A DNA stretch of 39,449 nucleotides, taken from contig JALRME010000083.1 in the NCBI GenBank assembly GCA_026120035.1, positions 1 through 39,449 on the forward strand, read 5' to 3'. The position numbers and the translations under genes were made by a program. Positions 32,028 through 39,449 of this stretch are shown piece after piece (position 1 is the stretch's first letter; each line of letters begins with the position of its first letter). The notes below the pieces were generated by a model, which searched no databases, was not told where the DNA came from, and worked only from the letters and a program-made list of their open reading frames with translations. This stretch comes from Coleophoma eucalyptorum. Taxonomy: Eukaryota > Ascomycota > Leotiomycetes > Helotiales > Dermateaceae.

Positions 32028-33479
32028 CTGGGTAGCTGTAGAGGTCTAAGCTGCTAGGGATAAGTGATAGTCAGGCCATAAAACATCTGCAATAACAATA
32101 AAGAAAGATGGAAAAGCAGAGGTTGAGACGAGGCTACGGAATTCAAGCATCGACTACCTGATCTGTCAGCACCAGGGTCTGGATTACGAAATGCGCAGCT
32201 GGTGTAGATTTATCCGGGATTTGTCATTGTCTTTTAAGCCTCATTAAGTACTTTGTTAAAGGCAGTTCTTTGTCAATCTGGGCCAATAATACACGCTCAA
32301 AAGAGCTTGATTAACAATGCGGTACTCAATTATTCGATCTCTCCAACCAGCTTTACCTCAAGGTTTACCTCAACGGACAAAACGCATGGCAAAATAACAG
32401 ATATCGAAGAGCAGGATCGATTGGTATATTCAGCCTTTGAGCTGCTATGCAGAGGCTCGAGAACCCAGTACGAGATTAGCAGACAAAGGTACCAAGAACA
32501 GGCGGCCAACTCCGAGAGCGCTAGTGGAAGTAGTTGGATGCGCAATAACGCTGCCTACAAGACCCAGTTATAGTACAAGAGCACGGCTCGGGGAATCTCA
32601 AGGATTACTCGAAGGCGACGCTGGCACCAGCATGTTCGTCGAACGATGATCGAAAGGGAGTGGTGACGTAAGGTAGCGTAGGGGACCGGAAAAGGTGATG
32701 GTTAACGGTGGTGTCGAGGTATGCTAAGAAGCTGCAAAGCTGAGTGTCATTTGTCGGATACTATGAACGTATTTCCTTACATGCGAATCCAAGGTAGAGG
32801 ATGGAATCCGTTCTGTGGACAAATTATTTTACTAAGTTCACCCTGATATAGTATGTCAGGCCTTGCGATCAAGGGCGAGGCGCGCGATCAAGGCAGAGGC
32901 GCTAAGGAGTGCCGATCCTTACCCTCTTGCTTCCGACGACATAGCTACTTTCCTACCTGGGAGACAATACAATACACCAAACACAGTAACTTACTTCATT
33001 CAATTGCAAGACTATATGAAGTATGCTGTCGCCTCCCATTACATAGTATCAGGATGCCCAAAGGTATACATTCGTTCTGCACCCGTTGGCTCTTGTAAGA
33101 CTAAGGATATCAATATCTCAACAACGGAATTTCGGTCTAAACCTATCTACCTAAACCCCCCACCATTAAATTCGAGCCAGCGCTTCTCACCCACCTCAAC
33201 TAGCGTGATATCGCCATTAGAAACCTGAGCTGCCCATATAATCTCCTCTTCCCATTCCTTGTCTGGGTCGGACCGTACACGCTCTCGCTGTAGCCACTGC
33301 TCCCTTGAAGACTACATATGCTTGTATCAGACTGTTGTTCATAAGATTGCTGTTACAATTAGAGAGCGTATACAGTAGTAGCAAGTCAGTCGTTTTGTGA
33401 ACCTTACGTACTCGGAAGTAGTCTTAGCATTTCCGATTATAGTACTTTAAGATCTTAACTACGACATAGTAACGAATTT
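32028..33479. other. intergenic between NLR2 and recombinase, no supported gene
   Basis: About 1.45 kb. Plus-strand frames at 32253-32573, 32437-32649 and 32863-33228 overlap one another in different frames and show no domain, signal peptide or clear splice partners. A small unrecognised gene cannot be excluded. Confidence 0.4.
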
Positions 33480-35923
33480 TCAGAGAGATAAGCCATGCTG
33501 GACGCTAGCGTGGTTAGAGAAGTGCATTATACTGCCAAGAAAAGCAGGACAGTCCTGGTATGGACAGGCAAGTGGCTGGTTGGCAGCTTGATGCTGAAGA
33601 TGGTCAGCCCGAATATGTCGCCGAAGGCTGTCGATTCGGCTGAATACATAATTACGTTTCTCCGGGCCAACCTTTGTGTCACATCTACAAATAGGACAGC
33701 AGAGTGGAGCGTCGGCCTGGTTACGCATCTTTAGCTTGTTGTGTAGTACATCCGGAACTAGTGGGACGTTATGTGGCCGGCTTAAGCAACTTCTGCTGTT
33801 CTTGGTATTTCGTGGTCTTCCTTGGTGGGGAGTCTCCTGCCGGCCACACAGCTGGGTGAGGGCTGTGATGAGCTGAAATCTGAGCTGAAGAACCTCTCTG
33901 TCATTGAGATCATCAAGGGAGGTGAACATCAACTTGACTACGGTAGCGCGTTCCTTGAGTTCATAGTTGATGCTAGATGGCGCAAGAACCTCCGATGGCA
34001 GTATGCCATGCAGCTGTTGATCTACCTCAATCGTATCAATGGTATTATGGAAATCCTGGATGGATTTTTGAATCTCGTCACCTCGGAGCTGCGTTCGTAA
34101 TCTGTTGATCTGGCTACCGATGCGCTTATAGCGATCCCATAGTACCGTCCTTCCTTCAGCAGAAGCAACAGTCGAGAAGCCAAGCTTATGCTTGATCTTC
34201 TTGCCAACAGAGTCGCGTAACTGGTAAAGCTTTGCAAGTTCTGCGTTTCTAGCTATCTTGTATTTCTGTGAATCATCCAAGCTTGTTGGTGCACCGTCAT
34301 GACGGGTCAACCGTCCAACAGCCCGGACTAAATCATCTCGTCTTGTATGGCCTAGGTAGATGGCTTGGCAGTCTCGGTCAATGAACGCCGGCATGTAATA
34401 TCGTTCATATGTAGACCTTGAGCGATGGCACATTATCTGATTACACTCTTCCGGCGTTAAGGCCTCTGTATGGCTATGTTAGAATCTAGTACTAGGGTCT
34501 CTTGTTCGTAAGCCTCACCAGTCAAGTTCTTCCCTGAGCCTCTTCGTAAGTCGTAGAATTCAAGAGTTTTCTCGTAGCCACAAGTGCGACCATGACGGAC
34601 GAAATATCGGCGATGTTTAGGATAGTTGATGGCTTTGGTGTTAGAAACACGATTCCCGTACATTGTCTTCTCAATATCACGGAATATAGGCCTACTGGCC
34701 CACTTTTCGTCCCAGTGAAGACGGATGCGGTCTTGTGTAGCTGGAACAACAATACTGTATAATTGTTCTGGGCATTTAAATTTGTTCTTAAATGCGTTAT
34801 CAGCTAGTGCTAAAGATAGCATATAAAGGATAACGCTGCACGAGAGATTATCCTCCTCATAGAAGGTGAATATTTTTCTGTTTCGGCATATATTAGTATA
34901 CGGCCTAGAGCGAAGAAATAGGAGACTCACGGATCAGATCTTCCAGCGGACCTTTTAATGTTGCTAAGGTTTACTGTCATTGTGACAGTAGCGCATTGTC
35001 CAGCGACTAAAGGTGGAAAGAGCTGGAAAGAGATGTCTCAGTACAAAAGCGGTCTATCTCCAACAAGAGCACCAGGTCGTGTGGCTGTACAGGCCGCAAT
35101 AACTAGGAGTGGTGACATCTGTACACGGAGCCGCTCGTGGGGAAAAACTTCAGGATCCCGGACCCAATGTCCATTCTGAAGCACGCAAAGGTCTTCAACA
35201 TACAACGCCGACTTTTCCTTTTTTGACGAGTCTAGATGGGTGAAGTAACTCGGAATCCACTGTTGTTAAGCTAGTGGTTAATAAGCCCCTTGTCAACGTA
35301 GAAAGAGTGCCTTACATTGTTGATATCAAACAACACCTTGTCGTCCATGAACTGATATGCTGATTGAGCATATAACATACTTAGGTTCTTCCAGTAGGTC
35401 ATGATCGAAGACAACTTCCTAATCCTCGAGTTCTTCTGTCGCCAAAGGAGGTAAACTTTGAATCGGTTTGCTTCACAAGCAATCAATTTATCTATGGCGT
35501 CAATATTAAACTTTTCACAGAATCTAGGTAGAAATAAGTTTATATTAGAGGTTACAATTTCATAAGAACGTACGCTCTCCACTTTGCTTCTTCCCTCGCC
35601 ATAGCTGCACGTGTTTTTTCTCCATGATTAGACAAACTTGGCCCTTCGATAGAGAAGTCCTGCATCTTAGCCTTCAAAAAGGTGGTTTCAGAATCAGAAT
35701 CAGAATCAGAATCGGCACCAGAATGGAACCCGGAATCAGGATCAGAGTCAGGACCCATATCTGAATCAGATTCCAGCTTCCCATCTGGTGCAAGACTCGC
35801 GCTAAGGTTGCCACTGAGAGCAAGCGTGTGGCCATGGTCAGGGCTTTTGCAACGAGCCTGGTGGCGACGTTGAAGGAATTGGCGTTGTTTATACCGCCGA
35901 GGAAAACGCTTTACTACTGGCAT
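33480..35923 (-). pseudogene. DUF3435 tyrosine recombinase with C2H2 fingers, one nonsense codon
   Basis: Five exons (35923-35574, 35523-35316, 35259-34931, 34877-34519, 34465-33480) sum to 744 codons. The introns are 50, 56, 53 and 53 nt, with CTAAT or CTAAC branch sites in several. The N-terminus is Asp/Ser-rich and ends AAMAREEAKWRA. The catalytic body has TATRPGAL (first Arg), a second Arg box EFYDLRRGSGK, and MCHRSRSTYERYYMP with the Tyr nucleophile. A coiled/helical region (YKRIGSQINRLRTQL) precedes two C2H2-like fingers (CCPICRCDTK, HIRADH; CPYQDCPAF). DUF3435 proteins integrate and mobilise large fungal elements (Starship captains) or belong to the related FluG-like group. TGA at 35038-35040 (about codon 260, LLY-stop-DISFQLF) replaces an expected Arg and fits CGA-to-TGA. 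The first intron removes NINLFLPRF-like sequence, so a frameshift is the alternative reading there. Confidence 0.88.
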
Positions 35924-35994
35924 TACAGGCGATAAAAAGAAGTTGTTGTGTGAGAAAGAAGAGGATATAAATCACCTTGCGTTATGAATCAGAC

Positions 35995-36002
35995 TATATA
36001 TA
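35995..36002 (-). promoter_or_regulatory. TATA box of the recombinase gene
   Basis: TATATATA lies about 70 bp upstream of the ATG at 35923 (minus strand). The adjacent GTTATGA element is shared with the truncated copy at 24.25 kb, which supports it as promoter sequence. Confidence 0.45.
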
Positions 36003-36320
36003 GGAGATTCCTGTAGCGATACAAGATGAAAAGGGGCTATTATCTGCTGGGCCTGGTCGCCAGCATCGCTAAATGTCTGTCTGCCTGACATTCACATACC
36101 CTTCGGTAGTACAAGAGACACAGAGCGCCCATGTTGCATCGGAGTAGACTTTCCAGGGTCATTTGACCCACTTTGGGTGAGCACGTGCAGAAGGTCCGTT
36201 TCGTAAAAGCGGCCAGACAGCGTGCATGAGAGCAGGGGACAACCGAAGTCAAGAAAGTGTAGCGACTTGTAAAAACAGCGGTAATCGACTTCCTTTTCAG
36301 GGAGTGAAATCACCTATAGG
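36003..36320. other. upstream of the recombinase, transition to AT-rich block
   Basis: No supported gene. Base composition switches sharply from ordinary to AT-rich near 36310-36320. If the recombinase is a captain, its element edge should lie in or just beyond this stretch; I could not identify a terminal repeat by eye. Confidence 0.4.
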
Positions 36321-36559
36321 TAGATACTCGTAGTAAAAAGAAGCTATCTACTAGGTTCGAAACGACAGATTTAGGTCTTCTTAACAAATAATTACCTAGG
36401 TATAAATATAACTCGAGATAGAGACAATTTTATACCATATATAAACCAAAGGGGTGACTTAGAAAATGTTCAAAAAAGACTTAATATGCTTAACTGTAAC
36501 GCCATATCTACACCTATGTATCTAGGCCTTAAATAGAAAAGTCCATATTACAAGCCACA

Positions 36560-36860
36560 CTTTTTAAATAAAGACTTATGAACAGATATAGCCTTTCTTA
36601 TAAATTAATTGGCTCTAATGGTCTATTAGACATTCTAGAAATAAGTCTTATTTATTAAGAATACCATTAATATACAATTTTACGCCTAGTACTATTATAC
36701 ATATTGGGACAAAAAAGCTGTAATAGCATTATTTAAGAATGATGCCTGAGATATTCAGTATTATTTTATTAGGTCGCAAGTATCTAATAAATGCCAGCAA
36801 TTGGTTTTACTAAACTTTATCTAAAGAAAAGCATTTTATATTCTTAGAAGATATTAAAGG
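36560..36860 (+). pseudogene. copia reverse transcriptase/RNase H fragment, inverted copy
   Basis: On the plus strand this reads a mutated DIAF motif (near 36589-36600) and shares long stretches with the reverse complement of 38720-39180. Examples are the ATAAGTCTTATTT-type segment, the ATATAGCC segment, and TTGCTGGCATTTATTAGATA, which is found here in reverse complement. All frames are broken. Just downstream (36847-36930), YRLRKVLYSLYRLK resembles the copia RT block RLxKALYGLKQ. Confidence 0.55.
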
Positions 36861-36909
36861 AAATATATATATAGTCAGTACATATAGATTAAGGAAAGTG
36901 TTGTATAGT

Positions 36910-37445
36910 CTATATAGACTTAAAATCTCCCTTAAAGGTAACCTAAGTTGACTTTTACGGGTTGTTTTATAGTACACTTTCTATAAACCTTAACTCAGAC
37001 TACGTTTTACAAACCATATTCAAGTTAATAAACTTAAGCTTAAACTTAAAGTTACGTCCCTAGATTTTTTATATACTTAACTTAAACATGAACTCTTTCC
37101 TTATCTATTGGGACAGCCATCTTTACCTATGGTTTCTCTAAAAAAAATAACACAATCTGATCCAAAAACCTTCGCTATATATTGGTGCTGTGAAAGAGTC
37201 TGATGAGCGATATAATACTATGCTATCGGTAGCCACCAAACTGCGAGTTAAATGCCCATTGGGTCAGATACCAGATACACTTTAGATATAGTATAGTAAT
37301 TCAATCTATATATGTATATATTTGAAATAGACTTAGAATCTCTTAAAATATACTTTTAAGCTTGGTTTTATAGTATATTTTATGTAAACTTGAGCTTATG
37401 TTTGTCTAATAAACTTAAGCTTAGACTTACGCTGGGTTCTTTTGT
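36910..37445. repeat. diverged direct repeat pair (about 36915-37050 and 37325-37445)
   Basis: Both copies contain ATAGACTTA, GAATCTC/AAATCTC, GTTTTATAGTA, then ATAAACTTAAGCTTA near the end. They are about 400 bp apart and differ chiefly by transitions. They may be LTR pieces of the neighbouring copia remnants; this is inferred. Confidence 0.45.
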
Positions 37446-37610
37446 TTAGACTAATAAACCTAACTTGGACTAGGCTGTTTATATTATTTACTAGCTTAAG
37501 TATTACCTATATAACAGACCTTATTTCCTTAAGAAATAAGGTAAGCACTAAAAACTAAGTAATACTAACGTATGTTACTAGCGTACAAGCGGGTGGGCCA
37601 CCTTCTAATA

Positions 37611-37624
37611 CTGTACATGTACAG
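37611..37624. repeat. 14-bp perfect palindrome
   Basis: CTGTACATGTACAG, perfectly self-complementary, lies between the copia-related repeats and the CCAGTGG cluster. Function unknown. Confidence 0.5.
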
Positions 37625-37726
37625 CCCTTATACCCTGTGTTATAGTACTAACACTAAGAACTACATTTGAAATAGCCGAATCAGATAATTCTGTAGCATT
37701 TTGTAGGCTGCGCACCAAAACCAGAA

Positions 37727-38420
37727 AAACCAGACCACCCATAAAACCAGACCAGACCAGTGGGTGGTTTTTCAAAATTTCCAACCCAGAAACCAGACCA
37801 CTGGTTAACCATTGGGACGAAAAACCAGTGGGTTTTGGCCTTAAACCAGTGGTTCAGGCAGAACCCACTGGTTTCTTAACCAGCCTATATAACCATTACG
37901 TAACTTTATACTATAGAGGGGGAGAGGTCCCTAAAAAGAGAAAGTGGTTTGGTTTCTTTGCTTGCTTTTAACTCTAGGATCTAATTTTCTATTTCGACTT
38001 TAGACTCTAACTCTGGATTTTTCGACTTTGGATATTAATTTTGGATTTCGACTTTGGATTTCGACTTTGGATTTCGACTTTGGATTCTATCTTTAGATTT
38101 TTGATTTACTTAGTTTAACTTTTTAGGCTTAGTGTAATAATCTTAAAGCATACTAAATAAGTGAATCCATAGATACTAGAGACTAAGGAACCTTGTATAA
38201 GCGAGCAAGTCGGAAGCAACTAAGAGGGGCCGTTTAAAATTAAAGTCAAAATCAAGAGCTAAGATCGAAAGTTACAATCGAGAGTTAGAATTAAGAGTTA
38301 AAATCTAAGAGAAGAAATCTAAAGTCAAAATTAAGAGTTATCTAAGAGATGCCTCCCCCCTTTTGATACCCCTATATACTAGGCAAAACCCCTATATTAA
38401 GCGAAAAACCAGTGGTTTGT
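37727..38420. repeat. CCAGTGG-motif-rich, internally inverted repeat; possible non-autonomous transposon
   Basis: CCAGTGG or its complement occurs at 37758, 37798, 37825, 37846, 37865 and again near 38409, usually inside AACCAGTGGTT-like half-palindromes. Between them, TTTCGACTTTGGATTTC-type tandem motifs (37985-38110) face complementary AATCTAAAGTCAAAATTAAG-type motifs (38225-38345), forming a long degenerate hairpin. Clustered short subterminal motifs at both ends with a palindromic interior fit a MITE-like, hAT-type element. No clear target-site duplication was found. Confidence 0.45.
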
Positions 38421-38719
38421 CAGGTGTCACAGGCAGAGTGACGTGCAAGCAATGGATAAGCAGGGTATACGCAGGGTATACGTAGGTAGGTAGTAGTTAT
38501 TATTCAAAACTGATCTCTGAAGATCCTTAAACCAAGGGGGCTGAAGATATATATATGTTTCCCCGCCTGGCTCGCTAATGCCATGTGACCTCGCTTGGGC
38601 CCATGACAGGTTAAACCAGCCCATGGGTACCCAGTGCGCAGCCTAGCATTTTGACAAGTACGTGTATTATTTCTAGGTTTACCGTACATACTACAGCATC
38701 GTGCCTTTGTAAAAGACTT

Positions 38720-39180
38720 GTACAAGTTTAGTAAAACTATTTGCTGGCATTTATTAGATACTTACGACCTAATAAAACGATACTATCTGTGTTTGACCCA
38801 GGCATCTTAGATAATGCTATTACAGCTTGATTATCCCAATATGTATAATATTACTGGGCGTAGAATTATATATTAAACCTAATTCTATTAATGGTCATTT
38901 TAGTCAAAAGTCTCTTTTACAGCTTGTGTAGTAGCTCCTAAGAACTGAAGGCTATAGTAGTAGATTTTTTTATCTATATGACAACAGTAGCCACTGGTAA
39001 ATTTTCTATCTACTACTAAGTCTCTTGCCTCAAAATAGTAGATTAGTTTTATAGGCTTATTGAAAGAGTTATTTAGTCTTTTATAAATAAGACTTATTTC
39101 TAGAATGCCTAACGGACTATTAGACATAAATTGAGATAATTTATCTACAGGAAAGGCTATATCTGTTCATAAAGCAAACC
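38720..39180 (-). pseudogene. copia polyprotein fragment (RT end / RNase H)
   Basis: The minus-strand frame 39127-38900 plus its upstream continuation reads DIAFPVDKLSQFMSNSPLG, the copia reverse-transcriptase C-terminus (RPDIAFAVxxLSxFMxxP). DRKFTSGYCCHIDKK and FLGATTQAVKE follow, matching the RNase H DRKSTSGY and its downstream region. The frame then breaks. It is one arm of an inverted pair with 36560-36860. Confidence 0.7.
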
Positions 39181-39184
39181 TACC

Positions 39185-39385
39185 TCTGAAGAAGAGCAAG
39201 CTATTATACACAATGCATCCTTAACCTCCATTCACGTGAGTTTCCTCCTCGACCTCAATATGTACAAGAAATGGCAGACCTTCTTGCCGAACGAAACGCG
39301 TCTCTAGTAGGCATTAATTGGTCCTCTAACTTTGTCAAACAATTTCCACGTCTGTCGGGACATCCCGAGAATTAGGCCTGATATG
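39185..39385 (+). pseudogene. pogo/Fot1-type transposase fragment (CENP-B HTH region)
   Basis: Plus-strand pieces read EEEQAII, then after a one-base shift ILNLHSREFPPRPQYVQEMA, DLLAERNASLVG and INWSSNFVKQFPRL. This matches the helix-turn-helix of pogo-like transposases (GFPPR..V..MAN.LL...VGKNWV..FI.R.P.L). A stop follows soon after. The DDE domain is not visible before the window ends. Confidence 0.7.
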
Positions 39386-39449
39386 TTTACCGATATATCT
39401 ACCGGGATGCTTCCCGATCCGTACGAAGCTCCCGAAAGGAAAAAGCAAT

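Larger units (their letters stand above)
36321..39180. repeat. AT-rich, RIP-like repeat block
   Basis: The block is rich in TA dinucleotides and lacks long frames, in contrast to the gene island. It contains inverted copia fragments, a diverged direct repeat and a CCAGTGG-rich unit, listed separately. Copies differ mainly by C/T and G/A transitions, as expected of RIP. Confidence 0.7.

Noticed and set aside
32253..33228. Three overlapping plus-strand frames between NLR2 and the recombinase
   Set aside because: Different frames, no domain, no convincing splice sites linking them.
35682..35873. Plus-strand SESESESAPEW-type frame
   Set aside because: Antisense of the recombinase Asp/Ser-rich leader.

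Overview
The window looks like a filamentous ascomycete (Pezizomycotina) chromosome. Genes are split by short introns (mostly 45-75 nt, GTRNGT donors, CTAAC or CTGAC branch sites, YAG acceptors), start codons sit in CAAAATGG-like contexts, and the gene families are typical of these fungi: SesB-like lipase/NACHT/ankyrin NLRs, a DUF3435 recombinase, GH18 chitinase, MULE, copia and pogo transposons. Intron coordinates were placed by hand from splice consensus and frame agreement. They have no transcript support.

Layout. (1) 1-2.9 kb: AT-rich, RIP-like wreck of a MULE DNA transposon on the minus strand, still readable frame by frame. (2) 2.9-13 kb: normal-composition gene island with a convergent pair of unknown genes, a stand-alone RasGEF protein, two unknown small genes, and an APH-fold phosphotransferase with one frameshift. 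(3) 13.3-18.5 kb: a complete SesB-like lipase/NACHT/ankyrin NLR (NLR1, minus) head to head with a 5-exon, 185-aa relic of an EF-1alpha GTPase domain that lacks switch I and II. (4) 19-25.5 kb: decay and duplication zone with a GH18 chitinase pseudogene lacking its catalytic glutamate, a pseudokinase, a small MADS-box-like gene and a second copy of it without the MADS domain, a truncated copy of the DUF3435 recombinase N-terminus, and a small secreted cysteine-rich protein. (5) 26.4-32 kb: a membrane-anchored lipase/NACHT/ankyrin NLR (NLR2, minus) whose ankyrin array is nearly identical 99-bp units varying at the same few codons, containing an assembly gap and two in-frame stops. (6) 33.5-36 kb: a DUF3435 tyrosine recombinase (Starship-captain/FluG superfamily, minus) with zinc fingers and one nonsense codon. 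(7) 36.3-39.4 kb: a second RIP-like AT-rich block with inverted copia fragments, a CCAGTGG-rich repeat and a pogo transposase fragment.

Taken together this is an accessory, immunity-like island between two mutated transposon blocks. Two lipase-NLRs, one with a probable fast-diversifying recognition array, lie with a mobile-element recombinase reading into the island and with many gene relics. The most interesting candidates are the NLR2 repeat array, the Starship-type interpretation of the 36-kb edge, and the intact but switchless EF-1alpha-like GTPase divergent from NLR1.
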